From the NCBI GenBank assembly GCA_003246575.1, contig QJZZ01000003.1, forward strand, positions 62,001 through 126,000: DNA of 64,000 bases. The letters are read 5' to 3'. Numbering within the stretch: the first letter of the stretch is position 1; each line of letters opens with the position of its first letter. Source of the DNA: Candidatus Saccharimonadota bacterium. Lineage in GTDB: Bacteria > Patescibacteriota > Saccharimonadia > Saccharimonadales > Saccharimonadaceae. Below are positions 43,734 to 52,754 of this stretch, piece by piece. The notes under the pieces are model-generated. The model had not been told where the DNA came from. It saw nothing but the letters and a program-made list of their open reading frames with translations, and searched no databases. The translations under genes and the position numbers were made by a program.

Positions 43734-43990
43734 TATGATTTAGAAATTCCCTTTAATTGTTGTCGCACAAGGAGAGCTGCTATCACGCCGCCGACAGCCA
43801 TCGAACTAAGCGTATACCAGGGAATCGTATTAAACGACATATCGGCGTAGATGCCGCATACGGCCATACCGACGAGGGGGAGAAAGATCCGCCAGGTGGT
43901 TTCGATGATATCCCCAAATACAATCAACACCTGGTTTTCAGCCTGCGGCGTTTCGGTCGTAGGTTGGTCTCTGTTTGGCTTCGTGCCCAT
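43733..43990 (-). CDS. AtpZ/AtpI-like small membrane protein
   Basis: 85 residues from the ATG at 43990, with two helices (WRIFLPLVGMAVCGIYADM and TLSSMAVGGVIAALLVRQQ). First gene of the operon, the place of atpI/atpZ in other bacteria, where the product helps c-ring assembly or Mg2+ uptake. TATAGT (44001-44006) is 10 nt upstream. Confidence 0.75.
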   Translation of the reverse strand: MGTKPNRDQPTTETPQAENQVLIVFGDIIETTWRIFLPLVGMAVCGIYADMSFNTIPWYTLSSMAVGGVIAALLVRQQLKGISKS

Positions 43991-44000
43991 GTACGCATAT

Positions 44001-44029
44001 ACTATACCAGTAGAAGGATACCCAATCAA
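44001..44029 (-). promoter_or_regulatory. Promoter of the atp operon
   Basis: TTGATT, 17 bp, TATAGT on the minus strand. The leader is at most a few bases, so the first gene may be leaderless. Confidence 0.75.
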
Positions 44030-44226
44030 TGCCTCGTCGAAACAATACCCCGAAACAGCAGCGTCAGCTCATACAACTTGCCAGCTGTCGTGACAAGCGA
44101 AAGTTTGGAAACGAAAAAGATGCTGAGTCAGCTGCAGAATTGCAGATGTTGCTGTCGCTAACGGTCGAGTTACACACGTACCAGTGTGACCAATGCCATT
44201 ATTGGCATCTCACCAGCAAAAAGTGA
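44029..44226 (+). CDS. Small zinc-ribbon-like protein (65 aa)
   Basis: 65 residues, basic (PRRNNTPKQQRQL), ending with YQCDQCHYWHLTSKK, a CxxC followed by W-H-L-T. GAAGGA lies 9-10 nt before the ATG. Divergent from the atp operon. A CxxC-x2-WHLT ending suggests a metal-binding nucleic-acid-associated protein, but function is unknown. Confidence 0.65.
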   Translation: MPRRNNTPKQQRQLIQLASCRDKRKFGNEKDAESAAELQMLLSLTVELHTYQCDQCHYWHLTSKK

Positions 44227-44263
44227 TATACTACTTATAGTAATTTAGAAGAGGAAAAACAAC

Positions 44264-44539
44264 ATGACCGACACTACGTCAGACGCAACCGTCGTCATCT
44301 ACAGCACACCAACCTGCGCATTTTGCCGCACCGAAAAACAATGGCTCGAAAGCCTTGGCGTGAGCTACGTTAGCCGCGACATCGAAGAAGATGAAGGTGC
44401 ACAAGACGAGCTGCTCGCAAAGCTCGATGGCAACTTCCAGGGTGTGCCAACAACGTTCATCGGTGATGAAGTTATCGTCGGCTTCGACCGCCCGAAGCTG
44501 CAAGCCGCTCTGGCCGCAAACAAGCTCGTCGCTGCGTAA
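44264..44539 (+). CDS. Glutaredoxin-like protein
   Basis: 91 residues with a GAGGAAA Shine-Dalgarno. The redox motif is TPTCAFCRTEK (CAFC, residues about 18-21); the cis-proline is in GVPTTFIGDE, followed by GFD, the glutathione/NrdH-type end. It is a thiol-disulfide reductase. Glutathione genes are not seen, so an NrdH-like or mycoredoxin-like role is possible. Confidence 0.9.
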   Translation: MTDTTSDATVVIYSTPTCAFCRTEKQWLESLGVSYVSRDIEEDEGAQDELLAKLDGNFQGVPTTFIGDEVIVGFDRPKLQAALAANKLVAA

Positions 44540-44552
44540 TTCGGTCAGACTA

Positions 44553-44587
44553 CAAAAAAATCCCTGGTTGATGCCGGGGAGTTTTTA
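44553..44587 (+). terminator. Terminator after the glutaredoxin gene
   Basis: TCCCTGG TTGAT GCCGGGGA then GTTTTTATT. Imperfect stem, overlapping the 3' end of the converging glycosyltransferase gene. Confidence 0.6.
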
Positions 44588-45934
44588 TTCTTCGATAAAT
44601 TCAACTTCTTTTTCGCGTCGTCGTAGGCGCAGACGCAATTTCGACTCGGGTCGAGGTATGTGGCACTCAACAATGTCCTCGTAGAGAGCGATGAGCGACT
44701 TGATCTGACGCGTCTCGCTGAACTCGCTCGCCAGTTTTTTGCTTTGCTTGCCGTAGGCAGCGCGCATAGCAGGATCATCGAGCAGAGCGCGTATCTGCCG
44801 CGCCAAATCAACTTCATCATTTTTGGCATAGCGCGCGTTGACGCCATCGATAGCTACCTCTGAAAGCTTCTGGTCGATGATGACAATTGGCAGCCCAGCG
44901 TGTGCTGCTTCATGAAGCACCCAGCCCTGAGTGTCCTTGAGCGACGGAAAGACGAAGACATCCATCGCGCCATACGCCACACCAAGCTGTTCCCGCGGCA
45001 TCGCTCCAGTGAACACAATATTTGCGGCAGCACGCGAACCCGCTGCGTGCGCCTCAAGCGTCTCGCGGTACTCAAAGTCCCCAACGAACATCAACTTGCT
45101 CCCAGGGTTTGTCCTGACGATATGCTCAGCGGCGTCAATCAAAATATCCAAATTCTTTTCGGCGGCCAATCGCCCAACGAACCCGTATACCTGTTCGTTA
45201 TCGGCGATGCCGAATGAGCGACGAAATTCGCGAATCGTAGCGGCATCTGGTTTTTCTAGTCCGTCAACGCCGTTTGGCATCAAGGTGACGTCATAGCGAT
45301 AATTCTCATGGTGCTGCCATGAACACAGCTGCTCAGAGCTTTTGCGACTCAAGGCGATAACGGCGTCCGCTTTGCTATATATCAGCGTGATTGCGCGCTC
45401 GATAATGTCACGATTCCACTTGGTGACGCCGCGGCGCGGGCGATATAGCTTCAAGATTTCACGAATATCCTGACCGCCGAGACGAAGTGTAAACGGCAGT
45501 ACAATCCCTATCAAAGCGAGAATGCCCGGCAAGACAACAGGGTAATGCTCAACAAACTCATACAGATCCGTCGAGTGCTGCATGACAAACGGTGTATCAC
45601 TCTTCCATGCTGCCTGCACACCAACGAGTCCGACTTGTGACGGCGTAAACACATGAACGACATCAAGTTCGAGATCACGAATTTGTTGCACGACGCGTGG
45701 CGGAAAGAAAATACTCGTATCGTAATCATCAAAAAACGCCCCCTTGATGCTTGGAAAGCGAACGATATGATCATCTTCAAATTCGAGATCAACAGAACGG
45801 CGAATCGATTTGGCCGGACAGAAAATAAACACTTCATGGCCTTCTTCTTCAAGGCGCTTCTTCAGCGTTTCGACGACAAAGACAATTCCATTGATCGACG
45901 GCCGGTACGTGTCAGTAAATAATCCAATACGCAT
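44585..45934 (-). CDS. GT4-family glycosyltransferase
   Basis: 449 residues, GT-B fold. The acceptor side starts IGLFTDTYRPSINGIVFVVE; the donor side has GFVGRLAAEKNLDILIDAAE and DVFVFPSLKDTQGWVLHEAA (E-x7-E-type motif). The family includes monoglucosyl- and mannosyl-transferases acting on diacylglycerol or PI. Residues about 130-180 include an extra hydrophobic segment (ILALIGIVLPFTLRLG) that could dip into the membrane. The Arg-rich C-terminus may bind lipid head groups. Confidence 0.85.
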   Translation of the reverse strand: MRIGLFTDTYRPSINGIVFVVETLKKRLEEEGHEVFIFCPAKSIRRSVDLEFEDDHIVRFPSIKGAFFDDYDTSIFFPPRVVQQIRDLELDVVHVFTPSQVGLVGVQAAWKSDTPFVMQHSTDLYEFVEHYPVVLPGILALIGIVLPFTLRLGGQDIREILKLYRPRRGVTKWNRDIIERAITLIYSKADAVIALSRKSSEQLCSWQHHENYRYDVTLMPNGVDGLEKPDAATIREFRRSFGIADNEQVYGFVGRLAAEKNLDILIDAAEHIVRTNPGSKLMFVGDFEYRETLEAHAAGSRAAANIVFTGAMPREQLGVAYGAMDVFVFPSLKDTQGWVLHEAAHAGLPIVIIDQKLSEVAIDGVNARYAKNDEVDLARQIRALLDDPAMRAAYGKQSKKLASEFSETRQIKSLIALYEDIVECHIPRPESKLRLRLRRREKEVEFIEE

Positions 45935-45952
45935 TACTTGCTTCCCAGTATA

Positions 45953-46963
45953 TCATCGATTGCCGAGACATGAGCGGTATATGTCGACAAGTTGGCGCGC
46001 AATCGTTCGACTATCGTAGCGCTTCGCGAGCATTGCTGCGTGTTTTTTCATCGTTGTGTAATGACTTGTATCAGTGGCCAGGCGACGAATCTCATCGGCA
46101 AATTCTCGCTCTTTACACATGACGGCATCAGGGCGAAATGTCTGGTCATAGTCATGAATATCCCGCAACACAATCGGTTGTCCGCTGGCGGCAGCTTCGA
46201 CGATCGCGATGCCGAATGTCTCCTGGTCGGAGGTCGACACGAAGATATCACTCGCGGCGAAGTAGTCGCGCACTTTTTCGAGCGGAATCACTCCGGTGAA
46301 TGTCACGTTCTCTGGTGCGGTGTCGATCGCACGTTGCATCTTGCTGGCGTCAGCAGCAACTTTGCCGAATGGCATACCGCCGATCCAGATGAACTGCATG
46401 TCAGCAAGCTCGCGCGCCAGCCGTACGAAGGTATCGACACGCTTACGTGGCTGAACCTGACCGTTGCTCGTCACCACCACGGCATCTGCTGGAATCCCGA
46501 GCTGCTTGCGTGCTGCGCGCTTGTCAGCGGCAGTCGTCTTGTAGCGCGCCGTATCGATCATGTTATAGACAACTTCGATTCGCCGCTTGACGCCGATCGC
46601 CTCGAGTTCAGCCTTGGTCGCATCTGATACTGCGATGACGACGCTGGCACGATTATAAAACCAGCGAAGGTAGGCGTGGGCGATTGGCAGCCAGTATTTT
46701 GCACCGACGAGACTTCCGACGAACGAAGCGGGCACAACGTGTCCTGAGATAACTTTCACGCCCGGTCGCATGAGCTGCAAGAGTGAATATGGACCGACCG
46801 TATGGATGTGTCGTATGTCGGCGGCGTCATAGGTATTTTTCGATACGCTGACGTCATCAAGTAGTTCGAGACCGCGCACGGTTTCGACGAACGCAGTATG
46901 AACGCCGTGTCCCTGGACGCTAAATTCGCTTTCTGAGATTTGGACGATGCGGAGTTGCTTCAT
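45953..46963 (-). CDS. GT4-family glycosyltransferase (second)
   Basis: 336 residues from the ATG at 46963; TATACT (46973-46978) is 9 nt upstream. GT-B motifs: QGHGVHTAFVETVRGL, SNGQVQPRKRVDTFVRLARE and DIFVSTSDQETFGIAIVEAA. It may act sequentially with the neighbouring GT4 enzyme to build a diglycosyl lipid (inference from adjacency and common strand). Confidence 0.85.
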   Translation of the reverse strand: MKQLRIVQISESEFSVQGHGVHTAFVETVRGLELLDDVSVSKNTYDAADIRHIHTVGPYSLLQLMRPGVKVISGHVVPASFVGSLVGAKYWLPIAHAYLRWFYNRASVVIAVSDATKAELEAIGVKRRIEVVYNMIDTARYKTTAADKRAARKQLGIPADAVVVTSNGQVQPRKRVDTFVRLARELADMQFIWIGGMPFGKVAADASKMQRAIDTAPENVTFTGVIPLEKVRDYFAASDIFVSTSDQETFGIAIVEAAASGQPIVLRDIHDYDQTFRPDAVMCKEREFADEIRRLATDTSHYTTMKKHAAMLAKRYDSRTIARQLVDIYRSCLGNR

Positions 46964-48495
46964 GGTTTTCTCAGTATAACAGGCGCGATATGCGCCGCCG
47001 AACGGATGCTTGCCCACGTACGACGAATGCGCAGCGGTGCGGGGCGCAGTGTTTCTACCGCTTCTTTCGCCGGGATGAGCTTCGCATCACTAATTGTCGC
47101 CAAGATCGATTCTTCTAGATCATATTTCCAGCCAGACTTCGCTGGCGTATGTCGTTTGTAGAGATGACGATAGGCAAGCGTGATCGCCGGGACGACCGTG
47201 AACGCAATCGATTGCTCAGGAATCATCTGCGCAGAGCGCGATTGTCGTGCGTGTTTACTCGGGCGACACAAGGCGCCCGCGCGATCGACGATCATGAATT
47301 CCGGGAACCCGCCCGTCGCGTTGATGCCATTCAATATGCGGTATTCAAGCTGACGTGCCAACCGGTACAACCCGTGTCGACGCAGGCCCTCGATCACCAT
47401 GAAATTAAACATCGGCCACACCGTCTCGGAGCCATGATAATCAATTACAGTTTCAAGCGGGTCATTCGTCGACAGGCTGCGCGTACGGATACCAACATCG
47501 GTCAAAAAGTCCTCGCTAAATAATCGCTTGACCACCGTGATGATATGCGCCTGTTCATCGACACGCGAGGGCATGTGCTCCCAAAATGATGCATTGAGCG
47601 CCCATCCCGTCGTGATCATCTCGGTATCAAGTGGTGCCAGTCGATGGCCACGCATGAAGAGCGCAGGGGCAAACGTCTGACGCGTCCCGATCCAGAATCG
47701 ATCGAAGAGTGCCGCATGTAATTTTTCAGTGGCGAGTCGCCAATAGTGCAGCTCTGGACTCGATGGCAAAATGCGCATCGCGTCTTGCAAGGCATCAAGT
47801 GCATACACCTGCGCTTCTATGTACGAATGATCTTGCGTGACGTCGGCCGGCGCGCCACTCGACCACACATACGCACTGACCGAATCGCAAAAGGTCTGAT
47901 AGGGAAGCGACCAGCGATTGGTGCGCCGAATGCGAAACACGCCGTCTTGGTCAACCTGGCGCACAAGCCAATTCGCCGCCGCCGTCACCGACTCGGCAAG
48001 ACTGACCGTCGAGCCATCTCGCTGCGGAACGTGTCGATCGATGATCGAGGGATCGATATTGGTCGCGTATTTGTGAATTAATCGCAGGTAGGTTGCCGTC
48101 GTATCGGTCGAAAAATACGTCAAGAATTGCTTGTTGCGCGCACCCCAGACACGCCCGGCGAGCACCAGGCCGAGTCGGTCGTACGAGCTACCCTGCCACG
48201 AGGTAAAATCACGCAGCTCATGATGGATGCGGCCTGGCTGCTCTTGCGTGACGTGATTGGTCGTCCGCCCCTGATACGAGGCAAGCGTCACGATCGTATC
48301 CCACGCAGTCTCGTGATCAAAATCACTGATAAATTTCGCCGTCATGCCTGCGTCACGAGCAAAGATAGTGTGATTGTAATAGCGCCCGAGACTCGTATAG
48401 ATTCCTTGATGCCGACTATCGCGCAAGCGTCGATAGGCATCGGCCGCTCCGGGCACAATCGCATCGATATCATCGGCTTCGCGTAGAAAATCCAT
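46960..48495 (-). CDS. Six-hairpin glycosidase-like protein (GH15/GH63/GDE type)
   Basis: 511 residues, mostly paired helices with aromatic loops: RYYNHTIFARDAGMTAKFI, SWQGSSYDRLGLV, DHSYIEAQVYALDALQDAM and YHGSETVWPMFNFMVIEGL. The fold resembles alpha/alpha-toroid glycosidases such as glucoamylase and amylo-1,6-glucosidase. Catalytic acids are probably in FARDAG and GSETVWP, but this is not proven. No signal peptide. Its end overlaps the second GT4 start by 4 nt, so trimming or breaking down an intracellular glycan is plausible. Confidence 0.6.
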   Translation of the reverse strand: MDFLREADDIDAIVPGAADAYRRLRDSRHQGIYTSLGRYYNHTIFARDAGMTAKFISDFDHETAWDTIVTLASYQGRTTNHVTQEQPGRIHHELRDFTSWQGSSYDRLGLVLAGRVWGARNKQFLTYFSTDTTATYLRLIHKYATNIDPSIIDRHVPQRDGSTVSLAESVTAAANWLVRQVDQDGVFRIRRTNRWSLPYQTFCDSVSAYVWSSGAPADVTQDHSYIEAQVYALDALQDAMRILPSSPELHYWRLATEKLHAALFDRFWIGTRQTFAPALFMRGHRLAPLDTEMITTGWALNASFWEHMPSRVDEQAHIITVVKRLFSEDFLTDVGIRTRSLSTNDPLETVIDYHGSETVWPMFNFMVIEGLRRHGLYRLARQLEYRILNGINATGGFPEFMIVDRAGALCRPSKHARQSRSAQMIPEQSIAFTVVPAITLAYRHLYKRHTPAKSGWKYDLEESILATISDAKLIPAKEAVETLRPAPLRIRRTWASIRSAAHIAPVILRKP

Positions 48496-48535
48496 TTGAT
48501 TCTACTGTAGCACTTTTTGGTTCAGAAATGACGAA

Positions 48536-48580
48536 GCCGCCCGTTCCCGTCGTGATGACGGTACTAGGGCGGCTCCCTTG
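48536..48580. repeat. Long hairpin after the membrane-protein gene
   Basis: GAAGCCGCCC...GGGCGGCT with an inner CCCGTC/GACGG stem. No T-run on either strand. Possibly a 3' stabiliser for the minus-strand transcript. Confidence 0.5.
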
Positions 48581-49273
48581 TCAGGGCTCTCTTGGTTCGG
48601 GGTACTCCCCATGGACGGGGAACACCCAGAACAGTCGGTAGGACGCAGGGTGCGAGAAGCGCTGCTTCTCAACAACCTCCGCAGGAGACAATTTGCCGTC
48701 GCTGCCGACAAAGTGCAACCACGGCAGGGCCGCAACGAATGCCACCAAGACCAACACGAGCCGCCAGCCGAACCAATTCCCGGCAACCGCGGCGACTAGT
48801 GAGGTGACGGCAATGTAGCCGTATCCACCGTAGAGCAAAAAGTTGTGATACAACTTGCTCGGCGACCACAAGGCCGATGCCGGCATGTTTGGGCCGTCCA
48901 CAAGGACGGTGATGACAAGCGCAACAACGATAGCACTCGCCAAAACAACACCGTGGAACACAGGCGACTGCCACCAGTGCCCATCGGTCTCAAGCCCGGA
49001 TATGCGCGCTGCAAAAATCAACAGCGCGACTGCGGCACCGAGGAATAGGTCTCCCGGAAAAAATGACTGCCACTGCCGCTTAGAGTCGAGCGGCACGATT
49101 ATTGCTTGGGCAATATACGCCCAGGCAATGTGACCGATGGGAGTCAACAGCCAGCACACCAAAAGCGTGCTCAGCAGCTGGCTCCACCACGAGTGGCCGA
49201 ACCACTCCTGGTTTGCGACCCAACCAAAGCCGGGCAAAAGGCCAATCTTATCCGCAGTATCCACGGATACCAC
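48581..49273 (-). CDS. Polytopic membrane protein (230 aa)
   Basis: 230 residues starting at GTG 49273, about six helices (LLSTLLVCWLLTPIGHIAWA, LFLGAAVALLIFAARISG, VVLASAIVVALVITVLV, LVLVLVAFVAALPWLHFVG). Trp-rich loops. No family recognised. Its promoter TTGATT-17-TATAAT (49357-49385) gives a leader of about 75 nt with a hairpin GGGGCGA/TCGCCCC (49293-49309), which might regulate expression. Confidence 0.65.
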   Translation of the reverse strand: MVSVDTADKIGLLPGFGWVANQEWFGHSWWSQLLSTLLVCWLLTPIGHIAWAYIAQAIIVPLDSKRQWQSFFPGDLFLGAAVALLIFAARISGLETDGHWWQSPVFHGVVLASAIVVALVITVLVDGPNMPASALWSPSKLYHNFLLYGGYGYIAVTSLVAAVAGNWFGWRLVLVLVAFVAALPWLHFVGSDGKLSPAEVVEKQRFSHPASYRLFWVFPVHGEYPEPREP

Positions 49274-49356
49274 ACATCCAATCTATGACAAGGGGCGATG
49301 CTCGCCCCGGAGGTGTATTCCGCGAGGGGTCCTCAACGAAACGAGTTATCTATACT

Positions 49357-49385
49357 ATTATAGCATATACTCGTTTAAAAATCAA
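49357..49385 (-). promoter_or_regulatory. Promoter of the 230-aa membrane protein gene
   Basis: TTGATT (49380-49385), 17 bp, TATAAT (49357-49362) with upstream TG, minus strand. The -35 overlaps the end of the CMP-kinase-like gene. Confidence 0.75.
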
Positions 49386-50197
49386 TCTTGGAGAGCTTCA
49401 GCGACAAGTCGTGCGACCGGCAGTGCCATGGCCTCTTTGGTCAGGTCAGCACTCGTGTCGATGATGAGCATTGGGCGGCCGTCGACGGCGAGCGAGACGG
49501 GCAGCGCTGGAAGAATATAGGTGTCAGCCGAAGCTGGCGGAACAATTGACTGGACAGCGCGTTCGCGATCAGAACGGTTGCGCTCGTTGATCTGGACGAC
49601 GAGTGCGTCAACCTCAGCCTGTTGCGCTTCATCCAACTCATCATATGGAGTTGTCGCGTAGCCGAGCGTACGACGCGCGCCAACCATCGGGTCGCACGTA
49701 AAGTACAACCCCATCACAAACTTGCAGAGCTTCTCACGTTCGAGCATCTCGCCAACCTCTTCGAGGGCCCGGCCATCGAGCAGCACCGTATCGAAGCCTT
49801 CATTTGCCGCGTCGTGCATCCATTTTTTGAGCAGGTCATCCTTGAAGCTTTGGCTGAGTGGGCGAGCACCGATTTTGGCGCTATTTGCACTCACTTCATT
49901 TGAGTAGAGTAGTTCGTCGCGCTCTTCTTTGGTCATATGGTAGACATCTTTGACGAGCTGAATACTGGCCTTGGCGTTCGCTTCATCGCCGAGAAAGGCA
50001 TCCACAGCGTCAGCGTCATTGACGTCGATACCGGCACGGAGTGTTGCCACCACTAGGACTCGGAACACCTGACCGAGGTCGATTAGCATTACTTTGTGGT
50101 CATGTTCATCGCGCAAATAGTCTTTGGTCGCCTGGACAATAGTCCCTTTGCCGCTGCGCGCTTCGCCGTCAAAGGTAACGATTCGTGGAGTATTCAT
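49382..50197 (-). CDS. Cytidylate-kinase-like P-loop NMP kinase
   Basis: 271 residues. P-loop TFDGEARSGKGTIVQ (around 8-22), then VLLDGRALEEVGEML and a late RNRSDRERAVQSIVPP segment, the order of CMP kinase (Cmk: GDGRD and RDxxDxxR). The P-loop EARSGKG deviates from the usual GPSGSGKG. Probably phosphorylates CMP/dCMP, which would complement Tmk and Tdk. It is divergent from smpB. Confidence 0.75.
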   Translation of the reverse strand: MNTPRIVTFDGEARSGKGTIVQATKDYLRDEHDHKVMLIDLGQVFRVLVVATLRAGIDVNDADAVDAFLGDEANAKASIQLVKDVYHMTKEERDELLYSNEVSANSAKIGARPLSQSFKDDLLKKWMHDAANEGFDTVLLDGRALEEVGEMLEREKLCKFVMGLYFTCDPMVGARRTLGYATTPYDELDEAQQAEVDALVVQINERNRSDRERAVQSIVPPASADTYILPALPVSLAVDGRPMLIIDTSADLTKEAMALPVARLVAEALQD

Positions 50198-50273
50198 CTC
50201 GAAAAACTATAGCACAGTCGGGCGAATGGGGCACACTACACAGACACCCACCTCTTGAGGTATACTAGTGGCA

Positions 50274-50741
50274 ATGGCCAAAGCAAAAAAACCATCGTCA
50301 GCACCCGGTGGACTCGTCAATCGACGAGCGCGTTTTGATTACGAATTGTCTAACGACATCGTGGCAGGCATGGTTTTGACCGGACCAGAAGTTCGTGCGG
50401 CCCGTGACGGACACGTTCAACTCAAAGGCGCATTCGTCAGTATCAAGGACGGGGAACTATGGCTCAACAATGCCAGTTTTTCACTCAAGCTCAATGAGCG
50501 CGGCGAAAGCAGCCGCACCGTCGACACACGCGCACGCAAGCTCCTCGCTAGTCGCAAACAAATTGACGCGTTCACCGAGTCAAAAAAGCAAGGCTTCACA
50601 GTCGTACCGACAAAACTCCTCACCTCTGGTAAATATCTCAAGGTTGTTATCGCACTCGGGCGAGGCAAAAAGCGCTGGGACAAGCGCGAAACCATCAAAC
50701 GCCGCGACCAAGACCGCGACGCCAAGCGCATGATGCGCTAA
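50274..50741 (+). CDS. smpB: SsrA-binding protein SmpB
   Basis: 155 residues from the ATG at 50274; TATACT (50261-50266) is 7 nt upstream. OB-fold motifs NRRARFDYELSNDIVAGMVL, TGPEVRAARDGHVQLKGAFV and the C-terminal DKRETIKRRDQDRDAKRMMR are typical. SmpB brings tmRNA to stalled ribosomes. No tmRNA gene could be recognised in the window. Confidence 0.96.
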   Translation: MAKAKKPSSAPGGLVNRRARFDYELSNDIVAGMVLTGPEVRAARDGHVQLKGAFVSIKDGELWLNNASFSLKLNERGESSRTVDTRARKLLASRKQIDAFTESKKQGFTVVPTKLLTSGKYLKVVIALGRGKKRWDKRETIKRRDQDRDAKRMMR

Positions 50742-50743
50742 AT

Positions 50744-51196
50744 CTACCGAACGAGACGAACGTCCTGCGGTGTGCGTAGTGATTGCGTTACGCATGTCGT
50801 AGCCACTCTGCCTACTCCACGTGATAGACGAATATTAAATGAGGCGATTCCGTGCTGCTCGAGCACCCCATCTCTACCAGTAATCAGTTTTGCGACGGTG
50901 TTTTCTGGAATAACAACTCTGTTCGCGCCCTCGAGAGGTGAATCGGCATCGACGAAGTCTTTATAATTCAAACTGTGAAACAATAGCTCCCCGGGTGTAA
51001 GTATCGCCTTATCGTATCCACGACTGCCAGGATCGTACTCATGTGCAAGCCGTGCGAGCTCTTCGATAAAGGTGTCTGCGGAACCACTTGTTGGACCATC
51101 AAGCACCAGCGAGCCTGCAAGTTCTTTTGCACGATCATGGCGAGCATTCCAAGACTGCGAGCCAGGACCCGTGTACGGTTTTATTTCAGCTGTCAT
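50744..51196 (-). CDS. Orphan soluble protein (150 aa)
   Basis: 150 residues. Promoter TTGCTT-17-TATAAT with the -10 at 51204-51209, 7 nt before the ATG, so leaderless. Segments such as FIEELARLAHEYDPGSRGYD, LTPGELLFHSLNYKDFVDAD and NRVVIPENTVAKLITGRDGV suggest a compact alpha/beta fold, with a basic C-terminus. No family recognised. It converges on smpB two bases apart and is divergent from xth. Confidence 0.6.
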   Translation of the reverse strand: MTAEIKPYTGPGSQSWNARHDRAKELAGSLVLDGPTSGSADTFIEELARLAHEYDPGSRGYDKAILTPGELLFHSLNYKDFVDADSPLEGANRVVIPENTVAKLITGRDGVLEQHGIASFNIRLSRGVGRVATTCVTQSLRTPQDVRLVR

Positions 51197-51249
51197 TAAT
51201 TCTATTATAGCATAAAATTAGAATAAAAGCAATGGTCTATACTGGTAGC

Positions 51250-52044
51250 ATGAAGTTATACTCATGGAATATCAACGGCATCCGCGCCGTCGTCCGCAAA
51301 GGCGAGATCCAATCATTTTTCGAGGCCCATCAACCAGATATTGTTTGCTTTCAGGAAACAAAAGCCGAGCAGGATCAAGCCGGCTTCGCGCCCGAAGGCT
51401 ACGAGCAATACTGGAATTCATCACGTACCAAGAAGGGCTATTCTGGTACCGCCATTTTCACCAAAGTCACGCCGCTCAATGTCACAAATGATATCCCCGA
51501 GACTATCGCCGCCAAGCACGGCCTGATTGCCGACGAATACGGTCACAGCAATGACGAAGGGCGAGTCATTGCTGCTGAGTTCGACGACTACTACGTCGTT
51601 ACCGCCTACACACCGAACGCCAAAGACGACTTGTCTCGCATCCCACTCCGCCAGCAATGGGACCAGGCCATGATTGATTATTGTGCCGATCTCCAGACCA
51701 AAAAGCCGGTACTCTACTGTGGCGATATGAATGTCGCGCACACCGAAGACGACCTCGCAAACCCCAAGCCGAATCGCGGCAAAAAGGGCTTTACTGATGA
51801 AGAACGACTGGGCTTCGACGCATGGCTGGCCGCAGGCTTCGTCGATACCTTCCGCATGTTCACAAGCGGCAACGGCCATTACAGCTGGTGGAGTCACTTC
51901 GCTCGTGCGCGCGAACGCAACGTCGGCTGGCGCATCGATTATTGGCTCGTCAGCGAATCTATCAAACACCGAATCTCGTCGGCAACAATCCACGCCGACC
52001 AACTCGGCAGCGACCACTGTCCAGTTAGTATCGAAATAGATTGA
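51250..52044 (+). CDS. xth: Exodeoxyribonuclease III / AP endonuclease
   Basis: 264 residues from the ATG at 51250; TATACT (51238-51243) is 6 nt upstream. EEP-fold signatures: LYSWNINGIRAVVRKG, CFQETKAEQDQ, YCGDMNVAHTEDDL, SWWSHFARARERNVGWRIDY and GSDHCPVSIEI. It repairs abasic sites and 3' blocks. Confidence 0.95.
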   Translation: MKLYSWNINGIRAVVRKGEIQSFFEAHQPDIVCFQETKAEQDQAGFAPEGYEQYWNSSRTKKGYSGTAIFTKVTPLNVTNDIPETIAAKHGLIADEYGHSNDEGRVIAAEFDDYYVVTAYTPNAKDDLSRIPLRQQWDQAMIDYCADLQTKKPVLYCGDMNVAHTEDDLANPKPNRGKKGFTDEERLGFDAWLAAGFVDTFRMFTSGNGHYSWWSHFARARERNVGWRIDYWLVSESIKHRISSATIHADQLGSDHCPVSIEID

Positions 52045-52104
52045 TTATCTCAAAATTTATAGTATAATAGTCAAATCCGTTCTAGTAGAAAAGGGGGTTA
52101 TGGC

Positions 52105-52680
52105 ATGCTGCCATCGCTCAAACGGACGTTTTTTCACAGCGCGACAAAGCGGGTTCGGCAGCCGGACCCCATGCGCTTCGAGCGCTTCAGTCCGGCAGGC
52201 AGCCGGACCGTCATCCAGCACACCGGCGACTTTGTACTCGCAGAGACTGCGCGCGTCGAGAACGGTGTGGTTTTCGGTGCCAATGTCTTCGTAGGCGAGT
52301 CGTCCCACATCGCGCGGGCTGCCAAACTTGGTCCAGCCACTAGGCTCGCCGGCGAGAACAAGGTCGGCGAAAGTTGCCGATTCGATGGACACACGTCTGT
52401 CGGACGCGGTAGCTCATGTGAGCACGGTGTCGTCGTTGGTAACGGCTCACGGATCGGTGATGGCGTCACCATTCGTGCCAACGCCATCCTTGGCGCTGGA
52501 GTCGCCGTGGAGAACGGCGCCACTATTGGTGCCCGAGTCAAGCTCGGAGCGGGTGCGGTCGTACGCAGAGGGGCCGAAGTTCCAGATGACATGGTCATCG
52601 AACCTGGCTGCCATGTCGAAGGTGCCGGTACATCCCTGAGGGTGTACCGGCCCATTGTGCGCGGACGCGCACAAATCTAG
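52105..52680 (+). CDS. Left-handed beta-helix (hexapeptide repeat) protein
   Basis: 191 residues; GGGGG (52093-52097) is 7 nt before the ATG at 52105. From about residue 55 a chain of hexapeptide repeats runs (VFGANVFVGESSHIARAAKL, GVTIRANAILGAGVAVENGA, ATIGARVKLGAGAVVRRGAE). The fold is used by acyltransferases, gamma carbonic anhydrases and sugar-nucleotide enzymes; no catalytic His/CoA site is evident. A 9-bp inverted repeat lies within the last codons. Promoter: TTGATT-16-TATAAT upstream. Confidence 0.7.
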   Translation: MLPSLKRTFFHSATKRVRQPDPMRFERFSPAGSRTVIQHTGDFVLAETARVENGVVFGANVFVGESSHIARAAKLGPATRLAGENKVGESCRFDGHTSVGRGSSCEHGVVVGNGSRIGDGVTIRANAILGAGVAVENGATIGARVKLGAGAVVRRGAEVPDDMVIEPGCHVEGAGTSLRVYRPIVRGRAQI

Positions 52681-52738
52681 CCCCCGTCGGCTCCGAGGAA
52701 CTCCTCGTCGAGCGATCGACGGGGGGTTCCTCATTTTT
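52681..52738 (+). terminator. Terminator after the hexapeptide-repeat gene
   Basis: CCCCCGTCG...CGACGGGGG with an inner stem, followed by GTTCCTCATTTTTG. The stem is long and the T-run is short. Confidence 0.7.
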
Positions 52739-52754
52739 GATATCATTGAAGTAT

